Assembly (NCBI GenBank): GCA_964392765.1
Contig: CAYMRF010000024.1
Coordinates: 1 to 20,206, forward strand
Direction: 5' to 3'
Origin: BTUB01 sp964392765
Lineage (GTDB): Bacteria; Babelota; Babeliae; Babelales; Vermiphilaceae
Length of the DNA: 20,206 nucleotides
Below, in pieces: positions 13,664 through 20,206 of this stretch; positions within the stretch are counted from its first letter, which is position 1; each line of letters begins with the position of its first letter. The position numbers and the translations under genes were made by a program. The notes beneath the pieces are model-generated. The model did not search any database. It was given only the letters and a program-made list of their open reading frames with translations, and was not told where the DNA came from.

Positions 13664-14901
13664 ATATATCAAGAAAAATGAGCTTAGCGGCTCTCAGTTT
13701 ATCACTCTTATTCGGTTGCGTGCCACACGGCGTTGCAATGCGAAGAAAGCCAGAGCCATCGAAAAAAGAAAAGATAGTGGCGTTCTTTAAAAATAATAGC
13801 AATACGTTTAAAAACGCACTATTAGTGGGCGCAGGATGCGCTGCTGGTTATCTGTTTTCGCGTTATATATTTAAAACGAGTAATGCGGCGATGCCCGAAT
13901 CCATAATCGATTCAAGCTCAAATGCATCTCAGTTTGATAAAGCACTTGCATTGAGTAAAGAGTTTGCCATTACGATGAGTCCTGCAATTATGAGTGGTGC
14001 AATGGGGGCAACAACGGTTCTTGTTCAATCATCGATTATCAATCTGTTGAATGGCATATCGGCAAGATTTGCAAAAGAAGCTCCTCAGGTTCATAAAGCA
14101 GAAGATATTTATATGAATGCACTTGAAGCAGTGCCAGAGATTAAAGAGCTTTGCTCATTATTGGAATGTAAAGAATTTGATGAAATTAAAGATATGTTGC
14201 CCGTTGGCTATATTTTGCATGGGCCTATAGGATGCGGAAAAACTGAGATTGCAAAAATATTGGCACATAAAATTGGTAAAAATTTTCACCTTATAAAACA
14301 AGAAGATATTGTAAATGGTGCTAATACTATTGCTCAGAATTTAAAAAATAAATTGAAGTCGCTAAAAGCGAATCTTAAGGAAAAGGAAGCGGGCATTGTA
14401 TTTATTGAAAGCCTTGATAATTTACCATTACGATTGCGCTGGGAAGAGGCTAACACGCAACTCGGCGAAGAAATTGTGAATGTATTGTTGCAAGAGATTC
14501 AAGGATTTGATTCGCAAAATAAAAGGCTTATCATTATCGTTGCAACCAATCGCATTGATATGCTGGATAAGAGAATATTGAATCATCTCAAACCATTAGA
14601 GATGAAGTTGCCTAATTATGCTGAGCGAAAAGAAGCGCTTAAACAACAATTATCTAAGTTATTTGAAGAAACATTTAGCGATGCAATATTAGATCATCTT
14701 GCAAAAGAGACGAAAGGATTTAGCTATCGCGCCTTGCATCAGTTGACGCATTCATTTGGGAGAAAGATATTCATTGCTCAAGCATCAAATCCAGATAGCG
14801 TTAAAGTGCTTATGGAATGTTTGAGAGAAGAAAAATTAAACGTTGCTAAGCGTTCTGAATCTGCAGAAGGTTCAAAAGCACCAGAAGGCATGTATAGTTA
14901 A
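13660..14901 (+). CDS. Exported or membrane-anchored AAA ATPase with degenerate Walker B
   Basis: The protein has 413 residues from ATG 13660, which follows GGAGG; an earlier ATG lies upstream of that site. It starts with a signal sequence containing a lipobox-like LFGC (Cys20) and a second possible cut before Met27. A hydrophobic helix follows (about 52-70) and a weaker one (about 108-130). The C-terminal half is a single classical AAA domain: Walker A GPIGCGKT (188-195), sensor-1 ATNR (Asn297), and a helical lid. Walker B reads IVFIESLD (about 246-253) where FIDE-ID is usual, so both the Asp and the catalytic Glu are replaced. The RPGRFD arginine-finger stretch reads NHLKPLE. ATP binding looks possible but hydrolysis doubtful. 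A FtsH-like topology with the AAA domain inside, or an exported effector, are both open. Confidence 0.85.
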   Translation: MNISRKMSLAALSLSLLFGCVPHGVAMRRKPEPSKKEKIVAFFKNNSNTFKNALLVGAGCAAGYLFSRYIFKTSNAAMPESIIDSSSNASQFDKALALSKEFAITMSPAIMSGAMGATTVLVQSSIINLLNGISARFAKEAPQVHKAEDIYMNALEAVPEIKELCSLLECKEFDEIKDMLPVGYILHGPIGCGKTEIAKILAHKIGKNFHLIKQEDIVNGANTIAQNLKNKLKSLKANLKEKEAGIVFIESLDNLPLRLRWEEANTQLGEEIVNVLLQEIQGFDSQNKRLIIIVATNRIDMLDKRILNHLKPLEMKLPNYAERKEALKQQLSKLFEETFSDAILDHLAKETKGFSYRALHQLTHSFGRKIFIAQASNPDSVKVLMECLREEKLNVAKRSESAEGSKAPEGMYS

Positions 14902-14909
14902 TACTTAAA

Positions 14910-14936
14910 ATGTGGAAATGGGGATTTTACTCATGA
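14910..14936 (+). other. 8-residue leader ORF overlapping the M48 gene start
   Basis: ATG TGG AAA TGG GGA TTT, then TAC TCA TGA, encodes MWKWGFYS. The TGA overlaps the ATG at 14933. Length, frame and the K-W and F positions match the leaders at 13637 and 15868. Confidence 0.5.
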
Positions 14937-15862
14937 AAATAATAAAAAATAGTTTTACTGCATTACTATTGCTTTCCTATGCATCAATTGCGATTTCAAT
15001 GGATCGCAATGCTTCAAACGGATTTCTTAAAAATATGCTGAGAAAGGGTTCGATAGGCCTTCAGTGGGCTAATGCCGCAGGACCATGTTGGGCGTTTTCT
15101 ATTAGTCAGTTAGCCGCTTACCATCATCAAAAAAATAATGCAAAAGATTTGGCACTAAAATATCCTGAGCTTGCAGCTGAAAATCAAAAAAAAGAGGCAT
15201 GGATTCGGCAAATACTTAAATCGAACGATTATAAAGATTGGGAGACTGTTGATATACAGCAATCATCGGAATTTTCAGCCGTAACTAATTTCAATAAAAA
15301 AATGATTCTTTGCGATGGTGGCGACATTTCTGAAGCATATGATGAGCAAAATTCATTACGGAATTCTATTAAAAAGCATTTTGGAATGGAGAAGAAAGAG
15401 TTATACAATGAAGTGCGAGGAGTCTTAAGTCACGAAACCACGCATCTTGAAAAACATCATCCTGAAAAAGGAATCATACTTGGGCTGACAATGCCAATTT
15501 TAACTCATCAAATAGTAAACCGCATGCTGGGATTAAACAAAGTTCCTAACTTGCTAAATGCGAAGCCAAAAATTGGACTTAAAATCTTCTCGTGTGCAAG
15601 TCAACTTGCACTCAATGTTTCCACATTGTGGACATTCCTAAACTTAGCTGAAAAAGAAGCAGACGAAGGAGTGGTTAATGATGTTCAAGTTCTTAAGGGG
15701 GCAGCTAATCATATGAGGAAGCATGCAGCGAAAAAGGCTGAGAAGAAAGATATGTGGTCAAAATTCACCGCTTTAGTGGATACTCATCCAGATCCTTTGC
15801 AACGAGCGCAACGATTTGAAGAACGTGCAGCGCAATTAGAAGCAAAAGAAAATAAGAAATAA
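14933..15862 (+). CDS. Secreted M48-family zinc metalloprotease
   Basis: The 309-residue protein starts at ATG 14933, after GGGGA in the shared leader. It has a signal peptide (residues 1-22, cleaved after AIS, before MDRN). The zinc site is clear: HETTH (167-171) gives two His ligands and the catalytic Glu. EKEAD (240-244) supplies the third ligand in the M48 ExxxD pattern. DTHPDPLQRAQRF (from 283) matches the conserved THP--RI segment near the C-terminus of the family. Hydrophobic helices lie between (about 181-199 and 216-236), as in HtpX/Oma1-like members. It probably acts in the periplasm, at a membrane or outside the cell. The neighbouring AAA protein invites comparison with AAA-metalloprotease machines such as FtsH, here as two chains. 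A papain-like GPCWAFS string at 50-56 is probably chance. Confidence 0.88.
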   Translation: MKIIKNSFTALLLLSYASIAISMDRNASNGFLKNMLRKGSIGLQWANAAGPCWAFSISQLAAYHHQKNNAKDLALKYPELAAENQKKEAWIRQILKSNDYKDWETVDIQQSSEFSAVTNFNKKMILCDGGDISEAYDEQNSLRNSIKKHFGMEKKELYNEVRGVLSHETTHLEKHHPEKGIILGLTMPILTHQIVNRMLGLNKVPNLLNAKPKIGLKIFSCASQLALNVSTLWTFLNLAEKEADEGVVNDVQVLKGAANHMRKHAAKKAEKKDMWSKFTALVDTHPDPLQRAQRFEERAAQLEAKENKK

Positions 15863-15867
15863 TTAAA

Positions 15868-15894
15868 ATGGGGAAATGGAGGTTTTACTCGTGA
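15868..15894 (+). other. 8-residue leader ORF overlapping the RING gene start
   Basis: ATG GGG AAA TGG AGG TTT, then TAC TCG TGA, encodes MGKWRFYS. The TGA overlaps the GTG start at 15891 (GTGA). It differs from the 13637 leader only in the last two codons. Confidence 0.5.
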
Positions 15895-16433
15895 AATTAA
15901 ATAAATCAAAAATAATAGTACTCAGTTTTATGGCCTTGCTGGTTGCAACGTGCCAGTCAACCCAAAGCATGTTCCATGCATCCCTAGTTTCTAATAAACC
16001 CGCAACGCAAGAACAAATTAGACAAGCTAAAAGTTGCCCTATTTGTTTAGAAGAACTTAAAGAGCAAGATAATCTATCAGCGCTTCATTGCAATACCAAC
16101 GTGCCGCATATTTTTCATAAAGAATGCTTAAATGGATGGATTACAGAAAGAAAAATTAAGTGTCCTGTTTGCCGTAGTCCAATTTCGGCGAAGCTTGTTC
16201 GCGAAAATCTACAGACTCTAGAAGCGAGAAACACCATCAATCGCTACACAAAAACTTTGGGAATACTGACTTTAGATGCGGCATCTATTTTTGCAGGATA
16301 CAAATTAGCTTCCAAGTGGAATCCATCATTGGGATTGGGATTAAAAATGTGGAGCGGATTTATAGGTTTCATATGGATGCAAAATCTTTTAGATATTCTC
16401 AAGTCAAGAGATCCTGAAGCAAATAGAAGATAA
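15891..16433 (+). CDS. Secreted RING-H2 protein, probable host-directed E3 ubiquitin ligase
   Basis: The 180-residue protein starts at GTG 15891, placed by GGAGG in the shared leader. It has a signal peptide (about 1-26, cleaved after TQS, before MFHA). The RING-H2 finger is at residues 49-94: CPIC (49, 52), Cys67, His73, His76, Cys79, and CPVC (91, 94), eight zinc ligands in cross-brace order. Ile51 and Trp83 sit where E2 enzymes bind, and Arg95 directly after the last Cys is the linchpin position of active E3 ligases. The C-terminal part has two hydrophobic helices (about 124-143 and 150-168) for membrane insertion. Bacteria lack a matching ubiquitin system, so the likely target is the eukaryotic host; this is inference. 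It is the last gene of the operon. Confidence 0.88.
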   Translation: MKLNKSKIIVLSFMALLVATCQSTQSMFHASLVSNKPATQEQIRQAKSCPICLEELKEQDNLSALHCNTNVPHIFHKECLNGWITERKIKCPVCRSPISAKLVRENLQTLEARNTINRYTKTLGILTLDAASIFAGYKLASKWNPSLGLGLKMWSGFIGFIWMQNLLDILKSRDPEANRR

Positions 16434-16470
16434 TTAAATGCTATCCTAAACGCTCACTTGAGACGGTAAA

Positions 16471-16497
16471 GATAGTTTGAGAAAAGCAATAACTATC
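16471..16497. terminator. Inverted repeat between the convergent RING and gltX genes
   Basis: GATAGTT (16471-16477) and AACTATC (16491-16497) form a perfect 7-bp stem with a 13-base loop that overlaps the gltX stop codon. There is no T-run, so termination is uncertain. Nothing else stands out in the 62-base gap. Confidence 0.25.
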
Positions 16498-17920
16498 ACA
16501 CTAATTTCTCAATGCGCTGGCGTGCTTTTTGTGCGCCAAGCATATTGATCAATTCATGAATCGCCGGGCCATGCTCTTTGCCCATCAATGCCATTCTCAA
16601 GAACCAAAACAGTTGGCTCAAGGGAATGTTTTGATTTTTAGCTTCTCGTTTGAGTGCCGTTACAAATGCTTCAGGTTGTTCGATTAATGAAAGTTGTTCT
16701 TGTACCAATTTCACTAATGGCGCATGCTCATCTTTAAGAATCGATTTATCAATTGTCGGTTCTTCAAAGATAAATGCAAGTGCAGGACCAATATCAGCAA
16801 GTGTTTGCAGATCACTTTTAATAGCTTGGATTAATGCCGTTAACGTTGCTGGTGGCAATGCTTCTGCTTGCGTATATTTTGCAAGTAAGAATGGCATGCA
16901 ACGGCTGGTTAAATCATCAGGAGACAATTTAGCAATCCATTTGTGATTAAGCCAACGCAATTTTTCCACATCATAGCGTACGTGTCCCGTTGAATGAATA
17001 TGTTCAAAATTTAATTTCTGTGCCAACTCTGGCAAACTCATAATCTCATTTTCAAAGGTGCCGCCGCCAATGATAGCCAAATAATTATCAATCGCTTCGG
17101 GCAGGTAGCCTGAATCCATAAGATCGGTGAGAGAGAATCCAAAATCTCGCTTAGAAAGCTTTTTGCCTTCAGCATTACACAAAATGGGCAAATGCCAGAA
17201 GGTTGGGATCTTTACGCCGAATAGTTCATAAAGTGCTGCTTGATTGGCAGTATTGGTCAAATGATCTTCACCACGGATCACATAGGTCATCTTCATAACC
17301 ATATCATCCACAAAGTTAGCAAAGATAAAGGTGACCGTGCCATCAGCGCGGGTGATAGGAAAATCAGCAAAGTTTTTAAATTCAAAGGTGATAGTGCCGT
17401 GCGCTAAATCATGGATTGTCACGGTGCCATTATCATCGAGTTTTACGCGCCAAATAAAGGGCACATTATCTGCAAGCAGCTGTGAGATTTCTTCTGGAGA
17501 GCGCTTTAAGCAGGTGCGATCATAACGCGGAGGCATTTTAAGCGCCATTTGGCGTTGACGCTTTTTTTCTAATTCTTCAGGCGTGCAAAAACAGCGATAG
17601 ATTTTATTTGTATCTTGCAGCTCTTTAATATACTGCTCATAAATTGGTGTACGTTCCGATTGAAAATAAGGAGGATAGGGCCCACCTTTTTCAGGACCTT
17701 CTTGATAATCAAGACCAAGCCAGTGCAAATCAGCAAGAATTTTCTTTGCTTGTGGATCAAAGTTGCGTTGCAAATCGGTATCTTCAATACGAATAATGAA
17801 GGTACCTTTTTTTTGCTGCGCAAAGAGGTAGTTCATTAATGCGGTTCTCACGTTGCCTAAGTGCATAAGTCCAGTTGGCGATGGAGCGAAACGGACACGA
17901 ATGGGAGCAGTTGTATTCAT
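16496..17920 (-). CDS. gltX: Glutamate-tRNA ligase
   Basis: GluRS charges tRNA-Glu (and, in many bacteria lacking GlnRS, tRNA-Gln). The 474-residue class I synthetase has the HIGH-type motif in RFAPSPTGLMHLGNVRTA, the KMSKS-type motif in KKLSKRD, a Cys-x-Cys (CFC) followed by RYDRTC, which makes the zinc finger of the family, and RGEDHLTNTANQ of the catalytic core. The C-terminal helical anticodon-binding domain is complete. The ATG at 17920 follows the stop of the secreted-protein gene at 17926 by 5 bases and has no Shine-Dalgarno, so it is probably coupled to the three-gene secreted family upstream. A housekeeping gene at the end of such a run is unusual. Confidence 0.97.
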   Translation of the reverse strand: MNTTAPIRVRFAPSPTGLMHLGNVRTALMNYLFAQQKKGTFIIRIEDTDLQRNFDPQAKKILADLHWLGLDYQEGPEKGGPYPPYFQSERTPIYEQYIKELQDTNKIYRCFCTPEELEKKRQRQMALKMPPRYDRTCLKRSPEEISQLLADNVPFIWRVKLDDNGTVTIHDLAHGTITFEFKNFADFPITRADGTVTFIFANFVDDMVMKMTYVIRGEDHLTNTANQAALYELFGVKIPTFWHLPILCNAEGKKLSKRDFGFSLTDLMDSGYLPEAIDNYLAIIGGGTFENEIMSLPELAQKLNFEHIHSTGHVRYDVEKLRWLNHKWIAKLSPDDLTSRCMPFLLAKYTQAEALPPATLTALIQAIKSDLQTLADIGPALAFIFEEPTIDKSILKDEHAPLVKLVQEQLSLIEQPEAFVTALKREAKNQNIPLSQLFWFLRMALMGKEHGPAIHELINMLGAQKARQRIEKLV

Positions 17921-17925
17921 ATAGT

Positions 17926-18489
17926 TTAGTTTTTAGGTGATTTAAAATATTTTCTATGTACTTTCACGTGTGCATTTAATTGTGCGTCTGATAACGTTTG
18001 CACTAATCCTGCAAGAGTGCCTTTTAAAAATTTTTCTTGATCTGATAAAGCTTCTGCGTCATCAGAAATATCCAGTAATAGATCAGCTTGAGATAATAAA
18101 GCATGATATGCTGGAGCATTTACGCAGATTTTAGCCTTTTGTTTTTCAGCAAGATATTTAGCATAAAAATTGCTGGCATGAATAGAGAGTACCATATGAT
18201 CATGAGCAAAATTTTTACTTTCAAAAGCAGACTTTGAACACGTATCGATAGATTTTCTTACGAGTTGGGCATCGATATTTAGTTGTCGTAAAAGTTCGTA
18301 ATGATTAGAAGTTTGGTCAGTTCTAGGGCTTGCTTCAATCGCTTCTACGCCTTCTTTGGCCCTTTCAAGATAACTGGCTACTGCATCAGCAGCGGCTGAA
18401 GAGCAAGGTTTTTTATTTTCTTCTTGCATGCAAAATGCAGAAGTGGTTATTGATAAGCCACAGATAATTAATAATAATTGTTTTTTCAT
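17926..18489 (-). CDS. Secreted protein, member 3 of a tandem paralogous family
   Basis: A 187-residue protein with a signal peptide (cleaved near SAFC, before MQEEN) and a helical mature part. The C-terminal half shares a pattern with the next two genes upstream: KAKICVNAPAYHALL, a helix, then LKGTLAGLVQTLSDAQLNA. Three Cys residues are found in the mature chain (PCSS, DTCS, KICV). AAGGAT lies upstream of the ATG. The gene is 23 bases from its upstream paralogue and 5 bases before gltX. No known family recognised. Confidence 0.7.
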   Translation of the reverse strand: MKKQLLLIICGLSITTSAFCMQEENKKPCSSAAADAVASYLERAKEGVEAIEASPRTDQTSNHYELLRQLNIDAQLVRKSIDTCSKSAFESKNFAHDHMVLSIHASNFYAKYLAEKQKAKICVNAPAYHALLSQADLLLDISDDAEALSDQEKFLKGTLAGLVQTLSDAQLNAHVKVHRKYFKSPKN

Positions 18490-18512
18490 GAAAAATATCC
18501 TTCTTTATTAAA

Positions 18513-19061
18513 TCAATTTTTATTTGCGTTTTCTTTTGCATCTTTTAATGTTTGCAATAAACCTGAAAGAGTGTCTGATAATGCATTGCGATCACTGCAT
18601 TGTTTATCCATAGTTTCTAATCTCTCAAGTATTCTTTTGGCTTTAGCTGCCATCGTATTACAGGTAGGAGAATTGGCGCATATTTTCGCTGTTTTATCGA
18701 GAATAAAATGATTGAGGTAAAATGCGTTTGCCAATTGTTCCAAGGTGGCGTGTGATGAAGTAAATGAACCCGTATTTTTATAAACTTGTTGCAAACAATT
18801 ATCCATATATTGCTGAATAATTTTAGTATCTTTAGCGCATGATTCTAAAGTACCCTGAGCAAATACAATAGCATGATTGCGGGCTACTACTGGTTCCTCA
18901 TTTTTTACTTCCGTGGCTGGTGTTGCTAATGAAATCTCGCCAGCTTTAGGTGCCAAAACTAATGTAATTTCACTAGAAAATGGGTCTGCTTTTTTTTCCA
19001 TGCTGTGGGATGCAGAAGTTATTATTAAGCCTGAAATAAGAAACAATATTTGTTTTTTCAT
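18513..19061 (-). CDS. Secreted protein, member 2 of the tandem family
   Basis: A 182-residue protein with a signal peptide (cleaved after SHS, before MEKK). Its signal region MKKQILFLISGLIITSA is close to that of member 3. The C-terminal half has KTAKICANSPTCNTM, a helix, then LSDTLSGLLQTLKDAKENA, the clearest version of the family motif. A Pro/Ala/Glu-rich spacer lies between the signal peptide and the conserved part. AGGAG lies upstream of the ATG. Function unknown; the small size and export suggest a periplasmic or host-facing role. Confidence 0.7.
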   Translation of the reverse strand: MKKQILFLISGLIITSASHSMEKKADPFSSEITLVLAPKAGEISLATPATEVKNEEPVVARNHAIVFAQGTLESCAKDTKIIQQYMDNCLQQVYKNTGSFTSSHATLEQLANAFYLNHFILDKTAKICANSPTCNTMAAKAKRILERLETMDKQCSDRNALSDTLSGLLQTLKDAKENANKN

Positions 19062-19080
19062 AAAATGCTCCTAATTTTTA

Positions 19081-19566
19081 TTAAAGCTTACTTCTTTTAC
19101 GTTGATTTCTTTCTTTTGCTTCTTGTAAAGATTGCAATAAGCCAACCATAGTATCTGATAAACGGTTTTTAATGAATTGTGTTTTTTCATTGTTGTCTTC
19201 TTTCAACTCGTTATTCAGTCGATGTGCAGTTATCGCTAACGCATTAAAGCTCGGCGATGGTGTAACCATGCGAGCTACTTTCTTGTCAAAAAGCCATATT
19301 CTATAGAGTTCTGCAAGCTCACGTTTAAGTTTATAGTGTTCAGAATGAAAATCTTCGTGCCCATGCTTAGCAGAATAAACAATGTCACCGAGCCAAGCAC
19401 GTATTTCATTGCATTTATGGTCAAAATTACTTAATGCAAGATATTGATTATATTTTTTTTCACGAACAGCTTCAGCTTTTGATTTTTCAGCAGGTTGTTC
19501 TTGCATGCTGTAAACGGCGGTATTAATCAAGAAAAGGGTGGCGATAAGAAGAAGCTTTTTCATCAT
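19081..19566 (-). CDS. Secreted protein, member 1 of the tandem family
   Basis: A 161-residue protein starting MMKKLLLIATLF with a signal peptide cut after VYS, before MQEQ. The conserved part is weaker: ARMVTPSPSFNALAITAHRLN and then LSDTMVGLLQSLQEAKERN. It is richer in Lys, His and Glu than its paralogues and ends in a basic KRSKL. AAGG lies 6 bases before the first ATG. It is the promoter-proximal gene of the run that ends with gltX. Confidence 0.7.
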   Translation of the reverse strand: MMKKLLLIATLFLINTAVYSMQEQPAEKSKAEAVREKKYNQYLALSNFDHKCNEIRAWLGDIVYSAKHGHEDFHSEHYKLKRELAELYRIWLFDKKVARMVTPSPSFNALAITAHRLNNELKEDNNEKTQFIKNRLSDTMVGLLQSLQEAKERNQRKRSKL

Positions 19567-19598
19567 TTTGACCTTAGATCATTTATTAAATCTATCTG

Positions 19599-19626
19599 AG
19601 TATAGCTGAATATTAAAAATTGATAA
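19599..19626 (-). promoter_or_regulatory. Promoter of the secreted family-gltX run
   Basis: On the minus strand TTATCA (19626-19621) is followed after 16 bases by TATACT (19604-19599). The start would be near 19592, about 26 bases before the ATG at 19566. The -35 box is weak. Confidence 0.4.
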
Positions 19627-19661
19627 TATGTGGGTCATAGTTAGTTCAGTGCGTTTTTAGC

Positions 19662-19686
19662 GCGAGAGCAAGGGGCTTTTTCTCGC
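19662..19686. other. Hairpin upstream of long repeat copy B
   Basis: GCGAGA (19662-19667) and TCTCGC (19681-19686) form a 6-bp stem around a 13-base loop. A run of A follows. It is not present before copy A, so it is not part of the long repeat. Confidence 0.35.
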
Positions 19687-19695
19687 AAAAATAAA

Positions 19696-20008
19696 TGCGC
19701 CTGCACGGCGCGTGCGGCAGGGTGGCTTTCTTGCAAAAGCCCCCTGCACCCCCGTGCACCAGGTGTTCCCCTGGACTCCTTCATTTCGCCACATGATTCC
19801 CTTTCCTTGTCTCACTGTTTTTGCCGCTTGCAAAAACCACTAACGTGACGCTCGCCAGGTGGCGGCTCGGGACTGCCTTGCAACTTCGTTGCGTCGGCAT
19901 CCGTCGATGTGGCTATTAGGTTTTTACAGAATTAAAATTTTTTAGATGATTAAAAACAACGAAAAATGGTTCGAGACGCGATGCAAGCATCGCCCTCACC
20001 ACGAACGG
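19696..20008 (+). repeat. Long structured non-coding repeat, copy B (313 bp)
   Basis: Matches 9028-9316 in order and orientation. Hairpins: GCGCC/GGCGC (19697-19711), the bulged helix around GGCTTT-CTTGCA-AAAGCC, CCAGG/CCTGG, GTTTTTGC/GCAAAAAC (19817-19837), TGCC/GGCA with an extra inner helix GCAAC-TTC-GTTGC (19874-19899), and the 3' module GGTTCG ... CGAACGG (19968-20008) containing GCGATG/CATCGC. The reading frames seen in copy A are broken by stops here. Confidence 0.85.
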
Positions 20009-20054
20009 AAACGAAGAAAAAAAGTATCCTGTAGGCTGCCGTTGAGGCTGCTGA

Positions 20055-20097
20055 TGCAACGAAGTTGCAAAGCATGCCCCTTCGACAAAGCTCAGGA
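20055..20097. repeat. Short palindromic elements after copy B
   Basis: TGCAAC-GAA-GTTGCA (20055-20069) is the inverse of the inner helix in copy B. CCTTCGACAAAGCTCAGGA (20079-20097) resembles the left part of the element at 2717 read on the other strand. From 20098 to the window end I see further GC-rich palindromic sequence but no gene. Confidence 0.45.
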
Positions 20098-20206
20098 TAA
20101 ACTCCAGCCTCCTTTTGCGCGCCTGTCCGGCGTAGCCTTGGCGTAGACGGAAAGGCAAGCCGAAACCAGGAGAGGATTTTTGCGGCACCGTAAAATAGTG
20201 GATTCC

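Noticed and set aside
15080..15100. Papain-like GPCWAFS string in the M48 protease
   Set aside because: It resembles the cysteine-protease CGSCWAFS site, but no matching downstream His or Asn motif is present and the M48 zinc site is complete, so chance is more likely.
16650..17839. Several open frames inside gltX on either strand
   Set aside because: They are shadows of the gltX reading frame with no ribosome-binding sites or recognisable motifs.
19916..20188. Minus-strand frame of 90 residues, and a plus-strand frame at 19946-20146
   Set aside because: Both run through palindromic repeat sequence and have low-complexity, repeat-derived translations.

Overview
The window looks like chromosome from an AT-rich, host-dependent, diderm bacterium. 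The best match is Candidatus Dependentiae (TM6/Babeliae) or a similar endosymbiont lineage. That assignment is an inference from gene content: many small secreted proteins, a secreted RING-finger protein, a Cys-rich outer-membrane barrel, and a bare core of ATP synthase, ribosome and tRNA-charging genes. No marker gene such as rRNA is present to prove it.

Layout. 1-543 (minus): start of an F-type ATP synthase operon (AtpI-like protein, then AtpB running off the edge). 629-2032 (minus): a divergent FolC-type ligase with a good promoter. 2402-3040: a small membrane protein and a cluster of palindromic repeats. 3040-6442: a type IV pilin (plus), two secreted proteins of unknown role ending tail to tail, then an rpsU-rbfA-pilD run (minus). 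6660-7289: two tandem lipoprotein-like paralogues. 7291-8823 (minus): a Cys-rich outer-membrane beta-barrel. 8824-9789: about 1 kb without genes, rich in structured repeats. 9790-11310: small unknown and secreted proteins and an orphan MNT nucleotidyltransferase. 11323-12970: umuD-umuC, in which UmuD has lost its self-cleavage residues. 13073-16433 (plus): an operon of exported proteins (unknown membrane protein, AAA ATPase, M48 metalloprotease, RING-H2 protein). 16496-19566 (minus): three paralogous secreted proteins followed by gltX. 19567-20206: a second copy of the long structured repeat plus more palindromes.

The most interesting part is 13073-16433. An exported or membrane-anchored AAA ATPase, a secreted zinc metalloprotease and a secreted RING-H2 protein with an intact E2-binding and linchpin pattern sit together. 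Each of the three is preceded by an almost identical leader that encodes an 8-residue peptide whose TGA stop overlaps the start codon of the main gene. This could be a translationally coupled, host-directed protein-turnover cassette.

Other leads: a roughly 300-bp non-coding repeat (9028-9316 and 19696-20008) with two compensatory base-pair changes; a UmuD locked in a UmuD-prime-like, non-cleavable state; a methionine at the predicted +1 position in nine exported proteins; and a prepilin peptidase whose first membrane helix is encoded upstream of any standard start codon.
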